Notes: generated by a model not told the origin, from the letters alone. A stretch of 64,000 nucleotides of DNA from CAVQWH01 sp963718685 (GCA_963718685.1 OY970356.1:682001-746000), one strand, 5' to 3'; positions 1 to 9,111 are shown, numbered from the stretch's first letter. Translations and numbers: made by a program.

Positions 1-608
1 GAGTGGTTTGCTTGGTTGAAGTTGTCATTATCAGCTAGTATAGCAAGTTTATGGTTCGCTTCCTCTATAAAAGCCTCTTTGGTATCGATATTATCAATAA
101 GTATATCGGCCATTTTTTTAATGCCTGGTATATTATAATCCGCTTCCGTATTGCCAGTATGCCATTCTTTTTGCTCTCTTGCCTTAAAGTCCTCTAAAGA
201 AACGCTGGACTCCTTATCACGGTGGCGAGATTGCATTCTGGCATATCTGACTTCCAAAGGCGCGTCAACAAAAATAATTACTCCTTTAGCAGCTTTTATC
301 GCCTTAGTCTCGCCCAAACTACGAATACCGCTCACGATTAAAGGCTTCCCTTCTTTTAATGATAGCCCCGCTAATACACCGGCCCCACGAGTGTGGCGCA
401 GCCACGTAGCAGTTTTGTTAAGAAAGGGTCGTTCAATAGACCCATATTTTTCTTTAGAAAATTTGCGCACAATATCACTTGTAGAAGCGTGATGATAGCC
501 CAACTCATCGCAAAGATACTTTGCTAGCGTATCTTTGCCGCCGGCAAAAGTACCTGTTAAGCCAATAATTGGCAGTTTACTGGAGATAATCGTGTAGGGT
601 TTTGGCAT
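1..608 (-). CDS. P-loop nucleotide/dephospho-CoA kinase-like protein (3' end cut by window)
   Basis: The frame is open from an ATG at 608 to the window edge, giving about 202 visible residues without a stop. The N-terminus contains a Walker A motif (GTFAGGKDT, about residues 19-27), followed by helical regions and a IIFVDAPLEVRYAR segment typical of the nucleoside-monophosphate kinase / dephospho-CoA kinase fold. The likely role is cytosolic phosphoryl transfer from ATP to a small substrate. Which substrate cannot be told, and the AAA family label is also common for such proteins. The start lies inside the last codons of rpoD (32-nt overlap), so translation is probably coupled to rpoD. The C-terminus lies outside the window. 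Confidence 0.7.
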   Translation of the reverse strand, partial: MPKPYTIISSKLPIIGLTGTFAGGKDTLAKYLCDELGYHHASTSDIVRKFSKEKYGSIERPFLNKTATWLRHTRGAGVLAGLSLKEGKPLIVSGIRSLGETKAIKAAKGVIIFVDAPLEVRYARMQSRHRDKESSVSLEDFKAREQKEWHTGNTEADYNIPGIKKMADILIDNIDTKEAFIEEANHKLAILADNDNFNQANH

Positions 609-1581
609 TTTTGTGTTTACGTAGTTTTGCTAAGGCTTTGGCTTCAATTTGACGAATTCTCTCTCGGGTAACACTAAATTCCTGGCCAACTTCCTCGAGC
701 GTGTGGCTTTTATCACCGCCCAAGCCAAACCGCATTTTAAGAATTTTTTGCTCACGTTCGGTTAAAGCACCCAGAATTGACTGTACTTGTTCTTTCAATA
801 GTTGGTTAGCTGCGCTATCAACCGGACTTGGCGCATCGTCGTCTTCAATAAAGTCAGACAATATGGATTCGTCATCATCGCCATCATGGCCGATACCGGC
901 ATCAAGACTGCTAATGTCTTGCTTGATCTTAATAACGTATTCAACTTTTTCCGGTTCCATTTCAAGTTCCTTGGCTAGCTCGTCAATGCTAGGCTCGCGG
1001 TTTAGTTCTTGAGTCATGCGACGTTGGGTACGTAGCAACTTGTTGATAGTTTCAAACATATGCACCGGAATACGGATAGTACGCGACTGGTCGGCAATCG
1101 CACGAGTAATTGCTTGTCGGATCCACCATGTAGCATATGTAGAAAATTTAAAACCTTTATCCGGATCAAACTTCTCAACTGCACGTAGCAGACCGGTATT
1201 GCCTTCTTGGATTAAATCAAGAAAATCCAAGCCGCGACCCGAATAGCGCTTAGCAATCGAAACCACTAAACGTAGGTTGGCTTCAGCCATTTGGTCTTTG
1301 GCTTTTTTGTCTCCTGCCACAACTCGCTTTGCTAATGCCAGCTCTTCTTCCGGGTTAAGTAATGGGATTTTACCGATTTCGCGCAAGTGCAGCCGCACCG
1401 AATCGTCAGCAATGTCATCAATCGGACCAGCCGTTACTTTAGCAGATTTTTTCTCTTCTGCTTCAAGCTCTTCTTCATCCGGCTCCACATCATCTGCTTG
1501 CGAATCATCAGCTAGAGTTGCTAGTTTAATTTCTTCTAAAATTTCTTGTCGTGCTTTAGTTTTAGATTTACTTTTGGGCAC
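577..1581 (-). CDS. rpoD: RNA polymerase primary sigma factor RpoD/SigA
   Basis: A 334-residue sigma-70 factor that directs RNA polymerase to housekeeping promoters. After an acidic Lys/Glu-rich N-terminus (about residues 1-55), region 1.2 begins near DDSVRLHLREIGKIPLL. Region 2 contains NLRLVVSIAKRY and the -10-recognising stretch STYATWWIRQAITRAI. Region 4.2 carries the helix-turn-helix VTRERIRQIEAKAL near the C-terminus. It is short compared with E. coli RpoD because the non-conserved region between 1.2 and 2.1 is absent, as in most SigA proteins. Its start overlaps the end of dnaG by 14 nt, the classic dnaG-rpoD macromolecular-synthesis arrangement. Confidence 0.97.
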   Translation of the reverse strand: MPKSKSKTKARQEILEEIKLATLADDSQADDVEPDEEELEAEEKKSAKVTAGPIDDIADDSVRLHLREIGKIPLLNPEEELALAKRVVAGDKKAKDQMAEANLRLVVSIAKRYSGRGLDFLDLIQEGNTGLLRAVEKFDPDKGFKFSTYATWWIRQAITRAIADQSRTIRIPVHMFETINKLLRTQRRMTQELNREPSIDELAKELEMEPEKVEYVIKIKQDISSLDAGIGHDGDDDESILSDFIEDDDAPSPVDSAANQLLKEQVQSILGALTEREQKILKMRFGLGGDKSHTLEEVGQEFSVTRERIRQIEAKALAKLRKHKNAKTLHDYLQ

Positions 1582-3322
1582 TACCTAACTCCTTAATAAT
1601 TACATTTAACTCTTTTTGTAGTTGTTTGGTCCTAGTCTCATCGGCTTCATTTTCAGCCTGGCGTAACTCAGTGGTTAGCTCTTCTTTTCGTTTTTTCATT
1701 TGCTCATTTTGAATATTTCTAATAAGTTTTGCAGCTTCATAATAACGATCTTGCGAATTCCAAGCTGCATACCGCACTTCGGCTTTTAACATAACAATTT
1801 TAACATAGATTTCAAGTTCGTGCAATAGTTTCGGGATATCTGCATAAGTCTCGTTTGGATGATCGATGATATATGCCATAAGTTTTCGACTGTCTTCATC
1901 AGCCAACCAAGAAGGCCTGACTTTTTTTAGAAGTTCACGCACATCCGTGTCCACTATTGCTAAAGCTAGCAAATTATCCTGATAGATTTTATTAGCGGGC
2001 GGTTGATCGACTTCATTGGTTTTAACTGTTTTTATCATTTGGCTAGCAGGCGCTTTTTCTAGATCGGCAAGCTTGGATTTTAAGGCGGATTGGCTGGTGT
2101 CTATAGTCTTAGCCACTAACTCTAAATAATGTTCACGCTCTACGGAATCTTTCAACGATTTGATAACTTGCAAAGCCCGGTCGCTAAATAACCGTTTGCC
2201 TTCAGCACTTTTAAGGTCAAGACGAGTTTTATAAGCTTCTAAGACCCAATCTACAACAGGTTGGGCGTCTTCAATAGCTTGTTGCCAGGCAGCGCTATCT
2301 TTTTGGATAAGCTCGTCTGGATCTTTCGCGTCGCCTGGTAAAGTGACGATACTTAAATCAACCTCAATCTTTTGAGCAATAGCAATAGCCCGTTCGGTGG
2401 CTGTTATACCTGCGTCATCAGCGTCAAAAGCAAGCCGGATTTTGGGGCTTAACCGCTTCAGGGCTTTTAAATGAAACTCGGTTAACGCTGTGCCGGCGGT
2501 AGCCACTACTTGGCGTATGCCGGCTTGATGTGAGCTAACCACATCCAAATTACCTTCTACGACTACGCAGTAGCCTGCTTTGCGTATAGCCTGTTTGGCT
2601 TGGTGTAGCCCAAAAACATGGCGGCTTTTATCATATAAGATCGTTTGGGGAGTATTAATATACTTTGGCCCGTCAGTATTCTCATCAATCAAACGAGCTG
2701 TGAAACCGATAACCTGGCCTTGGCCGTCGCAAAGCGGCACGATAAAACGCCCGCGAAACATATCACCGCCGCCACGCGAGATTAGACCTGTTGCTTTAGT
2801 GTCTTGAACCGGCAACTTTTTTTTAGATAAAAAGCTTACTAAAGCTCTGCCTTGCGAGGGTGCATAGCCTAAACGAAAATCCAAAACAACTTCACGTTTA
2901 AAATGGCGTTTTTTAGATGCATAATCAAGAGCTTGCTGGTTTTTGATTAAAGAGTGCTGGTAGTATGTAGCTGCTAAGTCTAGGATTTTTAACAATCGAT
3001 CTTTTTGATCGCTAAAAGCCCGTGACGAACTGGAGCTATAGAAACTTAAATCAACCCCGGCCTTGCGAGCCAGTAGCTCTAAAGCACCTTTAAAATCCAG
3101 GCCTTCCGCAAGCATGATAAAACTAAAAACATCGCCGCCTTGGTTGCTGGAAAAGTCATACCAAATATTTTTTTCCGGAGTAACAATAAAACTGGGCGTC
3201 TTCTCGTTAGTAAATGGACTTAGACCCTTGAAACTACGGCCAGCCCGCTTCAATGGAACATACTGGCCGATAATATCTTCGATACTAAGCCTATCCCTAA
3301 CCTCTTCTTTGGCATCTTGCAT
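1568..3322 (-). CDS. dnaG: DNA primase DnaG with a cysteine-free N-terminal 'zinc' domain
   Basis: A 584-residue primase that makes RNA primers at the replication fork. The N-terminal CHC2-type domain is recognisable by PFTNEKTPSF (36-45) and GGDVFSF (62-68), but all four expected metal ligands are replaced: S35, T38, D56 and S59 stand where Cys, His, Cys and Cys normally are. The TOPRIM core is intact, with VVEGNLDV (254-261) and the acidic FDADDAG (299-305). A helical, lysine-rich C-terminus probably binds the helicase. The ATG at 3322 follows an extended -10-like sequence closely. The gene is co-transcribed with rpoD. Identity is certain; only the state of the zinc domain is unusual. Confidence 0.96.
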   Translation of the reverse strand: MQDAKEEVRDRLSIEDIIGQYVPLKRAGRSFKGLSPFTNEKTPSFIVTPEKNIWYDFSSNQGGDVFSFIMLAEGLDFKGALELLARKAGVDLSFYSSSSSRAFSDQKDRLLKILDLAATYYQHSLIKNQQALDYASKKRHFKREVVLDFRLGYAPSQGRALVSFLSKKKLPVQDTKATGLISRGGGDMFRGRFIVPLCDGQGQVIGFTARLIDENTDGPKYINTPQTILYDKSRHVFGLHQAKQAIRKAGYCVVVEGNLDVVSSHQAGIRQVVATAGTALTEFHLKALKRLSPKIRLAFDADDAGITATERAIAIAQKIEVDLSIVTLPGDAKDPDELIQKDSAAWQQAIEDAQPVVDWVLEAYKTRLDLKSAEGKRLFSDRALQVIKSLKDSVEREHYLELVAKTIDTSQSALKSKLADLEKAPASQMIKTVKTNEVDQPPANKIYQDNLLALAIVDTDVRELLKKVRPSWLADEDSRKLMAYIIDHPNETYADIPKLLHELEIYVKIVMLKAEVRYAAWNSQDRYYEAAKLIRNIQNEQMKKRKEELTTELRQAENEADETRTKQLQKELNVIIKELGSAQK

Positions 3323-3379
3323 GATTATATTTATTGTAACACTCTTTATATCTGTTAATGTTTGTGCTTTAATACTGCT

Positions 3380-3958
3380 ATGGATCCTTACGATAATAAT
3401 GTGACTTTAGTACCCGAACCCCAAACCGGCATGTCGCGCAAAACTATTTTCATTATTATCGGTATAGTCGTGGCCCTTGTTGTTAGCGCTATATTATTAT
3501 TTGCTGCCAATCGAGGTAATAACTTGTTGCCATTCGAGCAGCGCCTTGCCATACGGATGAGCAATCTGCAGAAGTTATCCACCGGCGCACAACAAAGTAT
3601 CACTAGTGAGAACTTAGGCGACCTGAATAGTCAGCTCAGCGCCTTGCTTATTAGCGATAACTCCAGCTTACAAGCTGACCTAAAAGCCCTTGGCATCGAC
3701 GGCAGTAAATACCCAAAAGACATGGTGGCTAGCGAGACTGACGATTCAACTTACACAGCACTCAAACAGGCAGTTATTGATGGAGATTTTGACCAGAAAT
3801 ACATTAGCGCAGTAACGAAAAAAATCGACAGCACCACAGAGCTTATGAATACAGTCTACTCAAAGAGTAAAGATTCTAAATTGCGCCAAGATATTTCAAA
3901 ATCTTATAAAGACTTACAGTTCACCAAAAAACAGATGTTGAAGTTAAACCTTCCCTAG
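3380..3958 (+). CDS. Membrane-anchored hypothetical protein
   Basis: About 192 residues. A cytosolic stretch of about 22 residues is followed by one transmembrane segment (TIFIIIGIVVALVVSAILLF). An extracytoplasmic helical domain of about 145 residues rich in Ser, Asp and Lys follows, with no Cys and no recognised motif. I do not recognise the family. I prefer the ATG at 3380 over the upstream TTG at 3362 because TGCTTTAAT, an extended -10 box, ends 6 nt before it, implying a leaderless transcript. It runs divergently from dnaG and converges on the YjbR-like gene. Confidence 0.75.
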   Translation: MDPYDNNVTLVPEPQTGMSRKTIFIIIGIVVALVVSAILLFAANRGNNLLPFEQRLAIRMSNLQKLSTGAQQSITSENLGDLNSQLSALLISDNSSLQADLKALGIDGSKYPKDMVASETDDSTYTALKQAVIDGDFDQKYISAVTKKIDSTTELMNTVYSKSKDSKLRQDISKSYKDLQFTKKQMLKLNLP

Positions 3959-3971
3959 TAATTCTTGACCT

Positions 3972-4307
3972 TTACTCTGAGACTAGTTGATAACTATGTC
4001 GGGCAAGATCATAAATTTCTTGTTCATCCAGCTGGCCAGAGCAAATGATTGTATTCCAGTGCTTTTTTGGTAAATGATAGCCCGGTAATATGGTCTCGTA
4101 TTTTTCGCGCAACTCAGTAGCCAGTTGTGGGTCGCACTTTAGGCTGACTCTAAGCGGTTTAGTGTTTTCAGAAATTAATGCGAACATTTTTGCATTTTTA
4201 GAATTTTTGGGACCAACTTTATAAACTGCTGTGTTTTCCCCAAAAGGATAGTCCAGCCACGTATCTTTAAAATTTAGTAAGAATTCTTCAAGTTGCTTAT
4301 GAGTCAT
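3972..4307 (-). CDS. MmcQ/YjbR family protein
   Basis: A 111-residue protein matching the MmcQ/YjbR family (CyaY-like fold, often called DNA-binding). The family layout is visible: an N-terminal helix, the DYPFGENTAVYKVG segment, LRVSLKCDP in the middle, and PGYHLPKKHWNTI before the C-terminal helix. Its biochemical function is not established. It starts 2 nt after the stop of orn and is probably translated from the same message. It converges on the plus-strand membrane protein across a 13-nt gap. Confidence 0.9.
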   Translation of the reverse strand: MTHKQLEEFLLNFKDTWLDYPFGENTAVYKVGPKNSKNAKMFALISENTKPLRVSLKCDPQLATELREKYETILPGYHLPKKHWNTIICSGQLDEQEIYDLARHSYQLVSE

Positions 4308-4309
4308 AT

Positions 4310-4870
4310 TTACACTTTGACTTTTTTAAGATAGTACTCCAGTTCCCTTATAGACCGGCGGACATCATCTAGGGCGCGGTGACCCTTTGGTCCTACAAAC
4401 TTTTTACGATATTTATTTTCAAACACCAACTTCCACGCCGTCACATCAAGCATGCGGTAATGGAGCTTGGCTGCAAAATAAGGCAAATACTTATCAATAA
4501 ACCGCCGATCATTATGGATTGAGTTACCGGCTAAATAAACTTGCTCTCCGTCACTAAAGTGAGTATCAATAAACTCAATCAGCTTTTCTTCTACTTGGCC
4601 TAAAGTTTGGCCGTCTTGATTTTGAGCCAGCAAACCATCCCGCGCCTCAGGATTCTCATCCCAAAAGTTCTTACCGCTCCAAAAATCTTTAGCCTTTGCC
4701 ATCTGGGTACGAATTAGCGTTTCGTCCTGTTTTATTACCGCTTCTATGCTAGCGGTTTCCTTAAAGTCCCAATCTGTCGCAATAGCCGCTACTTCTAAGA
4801 CAACATCATTCTCAATGTCTGTTCCCGTCATTTCAAGATCAAGCCAAAGCAGCTGTGGTTTTTTCGTCAT
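4310..4870 (-). CDS. orn: Oligoribonuclease
   Basis: A 186-residue DEDDh 3'-5' exonuclease that degrades 2-5-mer RNAs to nucleotides in the cytosol. The exonuclease motifs are in order: WLDLEMTGTD (Exo I, D and E), GNSIHNDRRFID (Exo II) and HRALDDVRRSI (Exo III, catalytic H and D). Length is that of E. coli Orn. The ATG lies 6 nt after TGTTATACT, an extended -10 box, so the mRNA is probably leaderless. The intervening GGAGTT could also serve as a weak ribosome site. It heads an operon with the YjbR-like gene. Confidence 0.96.
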   Translation of the reverse strand: MTKKPQLLWLDLEMTGTDIENDVVLEVAAIATDWDFKETASIEAVIKQDETLIRTQMAKAKDFWSGKNFWDENPEARDGLLAQNQDGQTLGQVEEKLIEFIDTHFSDGEQVYLAGNSIHNDRRFIDKYLPYFAAKLHYRMLDVTAWKLVFENKYRKKFVGPKGHRALDDVRRSIRELEYYLKKVKV

Positions 4871-4894
4871 AACTCCAGTATAACAGCGTGTAAG

Positions 4895-5287
4895 TTATTT
4901 TTTTAGCTTCAAGCTAAGAGAATTTACACAATACCGCTTACCAGTCGGCGTATCAAAGCCTTCGCCTTCAAATACATGACCTAAGTGGCCGCCACAATTT
5001 GCGCAAACTACTTCAGTGCGCTGCATACCATAAGAGTTGTCTTTATGAAATTCAACACTACCGGGCAAAGCGTCAGAAAAACTTGGCCAGCCACAATGAG
5101 CATCAAATTTGGTTTTGCTTGAAAATATCTCTGCCCCGCAAGCCGCGCAGGTGTAAGTACCCGGATCAAATACACTATCATATTCTCCGCTGAACGGAGT
5201 TTCCGTAGCTTTTTGCCGTAAAACTTTGTAGCGTTCAGACCCCAGCTTTTCTAACCATTGTTTCTCAGACTTACTGAGTTTAGGCAC
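4895..5287 (-). CDS. msrB: Peptide-methionine (R)-S-oxide reductase MsrB
   Basis: A 130-residue MsrB that reduces methionine-R-sulfoxide in proteins. It has the structural zinc pairs CAAC and CANC, the GCGWPSF core, the GHLGHVF motif, and the catalytic cysteine in RYCVNSLSL near the C-terminus. A GTG appears to be the start codon. It lies 5 nt downstream of mscL, so the two are probably co-transcribed. The partner MsrA is not in the window. Confidence 0.96.
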   Translation of the reverse strand: MPKLSKSEKQWLEKLGSERYKVLRQKATETPFSGEYDSVFDPGTYTCAACGAEIFSSKTKFDAHCGWPSFSDALPGSVEFHKDNSYGMQRTEVVCANCGGHLGHVFEGEGFDTPTGKRYCVNSLSLKLKK

Positions 5288-5292
5288 TAGGC

Positions 5293-5730
5293 TTACTCTT
5301 CTTTCTTTCTGTCCAATCTTTCTAGACTAAATAGCTTAATAAATATATAAACAACAGCTAATACTGCAAGAAAGTTCAGTAAAGAATAAACAAACGCGCC
5401 CCAACTAAAAACCGTATCATGGGTGCCATGATGGACGATAAATGTTTTATTGCTTAAAGAGTCAGCACCGATTATTACTCCGACAAAAGGATCAATGAAA
5501 CTTTTCATAAGCTGATCTACTAGCTCTCTGGCCTGAGCGCCAACGATAAAACCAATTGCAAGGCCTACGATAGCGTGCTCGCGCAAAAAATCCACGAAAC
5601 CGGTTACCGGTTTTTTGACCACTGGTGCAACTTTTTTTGAAACCGGCCTACGACGGCCTCTTGGTGCTTCTAGATTGATATTACCGCTTGTTGCGGCGGT
5701 TTTAATGTTGCTATGTCTTCTTCGTGCCAT
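5293..5730 (-). CDS. mscL: Large-conductance mechanosensitive channel MscL with basic N-terminal extension
   Basis: A 145-residue MscL, an emergency osmotic release valve of the cytoplasmic membrane. The N-terminal amphipathic helix and TM1 read FVDFLREHAIVGLAIGFIVG, and TM2 is the FLAVLAVVYIFIKLF segment. A short periplasmic loop contains a His-rich stretch (VHHGTHDTV). Unlike typical MscL, an Arg/Lys-rich tail of about 45 residues precedes the first helix. GGAG upstream of the ATG acts as ribosome site. msrB follows directly. Confidence 0.93.
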   Translation of the reverse strand: MARRRHSNIKTAATSGNINLEAPRGRRRPVSKKVAPVVKKPVTGFVDFLREHAIVGLAIGFIVGAQARELVDQLMKSFIDPFVGVIIGADSLSNKTFIVHHGTHDTVFSWGAFVYSLLNFLAVLAVVYIFIKLFSLERLDRKKEE

Positions 5731-5790
5731 AGTATCTCCAATCCCCTTTTAATGATTATATATTCTTCGAGAGCTACATGCGAGAGCAAC

Positions 5791-7467
5791 TCACATATGC
5801 TTAGGAGCTGCAATGCCTAAGATTTTCAAACCTTTGCCAAGAATGCCGGCGTAGCGCGCTACTAGCTGAAGTCGTATGGCCTCGCGAGAATCGCCTATCA
5901 CTTTGGCGTTTTCGTAAAAACGATTGAAATCCTGGGCCAATTCGTAAAGATATGTACAAATATAATGTGGTTTGAGTTCCGACGCAGCCTTTTCGACCAC
6001 TTCACTGTACTCACTAAATTTTTGCACCAGTGGCCGCTCCTTTTCATCAAATTCTTTAATGAATTCCTTTTTAGGCTGAGAAGAAGTTTTATTCAAAATG
6101 CTACAAGCTCTGGCGTGGGCATATTGCAAGTAAGGACCGCTATTGCCTTCCAGACTGACCGACTCGCCAATATCAAAAGCTATGTCGCTACCAAGCCGAT
6201 GTTTAAGAAATGCATACTTGATCGCAGCTAGTGCGGTTTGGTAATAGTCGGTGTTGGGATGTTCTTCGGCCACCGCCTCGCTAACCGCATCAATTACATC
6301 AACTGCTCTAGTCACATTGCCTAAGCGTGAGCTCATTTTTTGGCCGCTGCCAAAACGAACTATGCCATTAGTTAAATGAGTCTGTTTAACCGCCAGGTCA
6401 GGGTCAATGGCGTTTAGAGCCGCGAATACAACTTTCATATAGTCGGTTTGGTCATTACCAGTTATCAGTGCCCGTTTATCATAAGTAAAGTCATCGACTT
6501 CATTAAAAATCACGCCAATATCTTTTGTTTCATATGTTGGTAGTCCTTGCGAGGTTATAAAAACTCTCGTATGTAGTCCGGCATCCTGGCCTTTATATAC
6601 CAGCGCGCCATCGCTCTTTTCAAAAACTGTGCCAATATGCTTATTCACCACCGCGAGGCCGGTTTCAATCATTGCGCTTTCAGGATAATACTTGTCGAAG
6701 GGCTTGGCCTGTATTTTCTTGTAGAAATCCTTAAAGTAATCGTAACTCCACTCACGACATGTCCAGTAAATTTTAGCTAGACCGCTTTTTTTATCATTAG
6801 ACTTATGAAAACCGTAAATTTGTAAATTTATATCTTTTATTTGAGCTTTAGCATCATCACCTTCTTCATATGCCTTAGCGCCCAACACATACGCTTCGCT
6901 AACCCATGCTGGACGACCAGCCTTCGGAATATCTTTTAGTTTGGCGTATCCATCATTACCAATATTACTGACTATTCCGTATAAACATTTTGCAACATGC
7001 AAACCTACGTCACCGCCAAAATTAGCACGAAATACAGTTGCGCCAGTGTATTCCAAAATTCTCCCCAAGGCATCCCCGACAATAGTCTGATACAAATGGC
7101 CCGTATGTAATTCCTTAAAGGCATTTGGACAAGAATACTCGAGTAATACGTGTTGCCCTTTACTCGGTCCAACCACGCCGTCATAGATAGACGACATTAA
7201 GGCCTTGTCTGTCAGAGTGATATTGATAAAACCAGGACCGGCGACTGATACATCTCTGACCTTATCTGCCAACTCTTTACGCATTTTCTCCGCAAGTTTT
7301 TCAGCGATATCGCGCGGCGATTCGCCTAACTGCTTACCTAGCTGTAGAGCAGCATTGGTAGCATAGTCGCCAAACTGTTTTTCTGGCCTCGTCAACTCAA
7401 TGTTAACCTTTTTACCAAATTTCTTCTCAACCAACTCGGCAATATAATGAGATAACTCTGATTTCAT
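5791..7467 (-). CDS. argS: Arginyl-tRNA synthetase
   Basis: A 558-residue class I synthetase that charges tRNA-Arg. The N-terminal additional domain is followed by the HIGH-equivalent HTGH (in ELHTGHLYQ), the Rossmann core, a KMSKS-equivalent KMSSR (GSGQKMSSRLGN) and a helical anticodon-binding domain ending KGLKILGIAAPKHM. Two ATGs are possible. The one at 7476 lies inside a perfect TATAAT box (TGTTATAATG), so the ATG at 7467, seven nt downstream of that box, is the better start and implies a leaderless mRNA. The promoter sits immediately after the pyrG stop. Confidence 0.96.
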   Translation of the reverse strand: MKSELSHYIAELVEKKFGKKVNIELTRPEKQFGDYATNAALQLGKQLGESPRDIAEKLAEKMRKELADKVRDVSVAGPGFINITLTDKALMSSIYDGVVGPSKGQHVLLEYSCPNAFKELHTGHLYQTIVGDALGRILEYTGATVFRANFGGDVGLHVAKCLYGIVSNIGNDGYAKLKDIPKAGRPAWVSEAYVLGAKAYEEGDDAKAQIKDINLQIYGFHKSNDKKSGLAKIYWTCREWSYDYFKDFYKKIQAKPFDKYYPESAMIETGLAVVNKHIGTVFEKSDGALVYKGQDAGLHTRVFITSQGLPTYETKDIGVIFNEVDDFTYDKRALITGNDQTDYMKVVFAALNAIDPDLAVKQTHLTNGIVRFGSGQKMSSRLGNVTRAVDVIDAVSEAVAEEHPNTDYYQTALAAIKYAFLKHRLGSDIAFDIGESVSLEGNSGPYLQYAHARACSILNKTSSQPKKEFIKEFDEKERPLVQKFSEYSEVVEKAASELKPHYICTYLYELAQDFNRFYENAKVIGDSREAIRLQLVARYAGILGKGLKILGIAAPKHM

Positions 7468-7489
7468 AACCTTCATTATAACAGAGAAG

Positions 7490-9091
7490 CTATTGCTTAG
7501 CGGCTTTAATCAAGCCGGCAAATAAAGGATGTGGCCGGTTAGGGCGGGAACGAAATTCTGGATGAGCTTGAGTGGCTACAAAATATGGATGATCTTTTCC
7601 TTCAATAAATTCAACTAGCCGACCATCCGCAGATTGGCCCGATACTACAAGGCCGCCTTTGTTAATGGCTTTCTCAAAAGCACGGTTCACTTCGTAACGA
7701 TGCCGGTGACGTTCAGTAATCTCCTTACTGCCATAAAGCTCGGCCACTTTAGAATCTTTAGACAACTTGGCGCCGTAGTCTCCCAGGCGCATTGTGCCGC
7801 CGGTAGCTTCTTTACCAATCTGTTCATCCATAATATAAACAACTTGGCTTTTAGACTTTTGGTCTAATTCTGCGCTTGTAGCATCTTTAACACCGCCACG
7901 CTTGGCAGCAGCTACGACCGCAGTTTGCAAGCCTAAGCAAATGCCTAAGTAAGGAATTTTATGCTCTAATGCGTAGCCAGCCGCTACAATTTTGCCGGTT
8001 ACACCGCGCGTGCCAAAACCACCTGGAACTAGCAAGCCATCAAACTTTTCTAAAGATTTTACAGTCTTTTCATTTAATTCCTCAGCATTCACCCATTCAT
8101 AATCCAGGTTCACGCCTTCGTTCCAAGCTGCGCTACGCAAAGCTTCAATAACCGAAAAGTACGTGTCTTCGTTGTCTAAATATTTCGCGACCACGCCAAT
8201 TTTTACAGTTTTTGGATACGACTTAGTAGCTTTCTTTACTACCTGCTGCCACAGGCCCATACGAGCCTTGGCTGGCGAAAGATTAAGCTGTTTCATTAGC
8301 AAATTGCCAGTACCTGCTTCTTCTAGCATTAATGGAACTTGATAAACGGTACTGGCATTTGGCAAAGCAACCACAGCTTCCTTTGGCACGCCACCGAACA
8401 AGCTAAGTTTATCAATTAAATTATCATTGATAGAGCTATTGGCTCGGGCTACGATAATATCCGGCATAATACCGTAAGCTCTTAAGTCACGAATCGAGTT
8501 TTGAGCCGGCTTGGTTTTGAGTTCTTTGCTGGCACTTAAATATGGAATATAAACTACATGCACAAACAAGCAATTTTGGCGGCCGACCCGCACCATAAAT
8601 TCACGCATTGCTTCAGTAAAAGCTACGCTTTCAAAATCGCCTACCGTACCGCCCAGCTCCACGATATGAACTTCGCTGCCATTGCCCGAAGTTTCAATCG
8701 CGTGTTGTACCGCCTCTGTCAGGTGGGGAATTACCTGCACGGTCTTGCCTAAGTATTTCCCGGCCCGCTCGTCGCTTATAAGATCAAGTAGCAGACGACC
8801 GGCAAGCATCGCACTGTCTTTATGCAGTTCTATATCAAGAAATCGCTCGTAATGGCCTAAATCAAGATCGGTTTCAGCGCCATCGCAAGTTACAAAACAC
8901 TCGCCATGTTCTGCCGGGTTAAGAGTGCCAGCATCTACGTTAAGATAAGGATCACATTTTTGGATAGAGACTTTAATGCCGCGGGCCTTTAAAATAGCGC
9001 CGATTGACGCCGCTGTTATGCCTTTGCCTACTCCGGAGAGTACACCGCCTGTTACGAATATGTATTTGCGGTCTCTACCCATGTTCTTCAT
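7490..9091 (-). CDS. pyrG: CTP synthase
   Basis: A 533-residue CTP synthase converting UTP, ATP and glutamine to CTP. The N-terminal synthetase domain carries the P-loop GGVLSGVGKGI, and the C-terminal class I glutaminase has its nucleophile in GICLGLQ and the His/Glu pair in AQAHPEF. Length is that of the family. The ATG at 9091 lies 8 nt after TGTTATAAT, so the message is probably leaderless; a second ATG at 9082 is an alternative. argS follows with its own promoter. Confidence 0.97.
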   Translation of the reverse strand: MKNMGRDRKYIFVTGGVLSGVGKGITAASIGAILKARGIKVSIQKCDPYLNVDAGTLNPAEHGECFVTCDGAETDLDLGHYERFLDIELHKDSAMLAGRLLLDLISDERAGKYLGKTVQVIPHLTEAVQHAIETSGNGSEVHIVELGGTVGDFESVAFTEAMREFMVRVGRQNCLFVHVVYIPYLSASKELKTKPAQNSIRDLRAYGIMPDIIVARANSSINDNLIDKLSLFGGVPKEAVVALPNASTVYQVPLMLEEAGTGNLLMKQLNLSPAKARMGLWQQVVKKATKSYPKTVKIGVVAKYLDNEDTYFSVIEALRSAAWNEGVNLDYEWVNAEELNEKTVKSLEKFDGLLVPGGFGTRGVTGKIVAAGYALEHKIPYLGICLGLQTAVVAAAKRGGVKDATSAELDQKSKSQVVYIMDEQIGKEATGGTMRLGDYGAKLSKDSKVAELYGSKEITERHRHRYEVNRAFEKAINKGGLVVSGQSADGRLVEFIEGKDHPYFVATQAHPEFRSRPNRPHPLFAGLIKAAKQ

Positions 9092-9111
9092 GGGGTTTCA
9101 TTATAACATGC

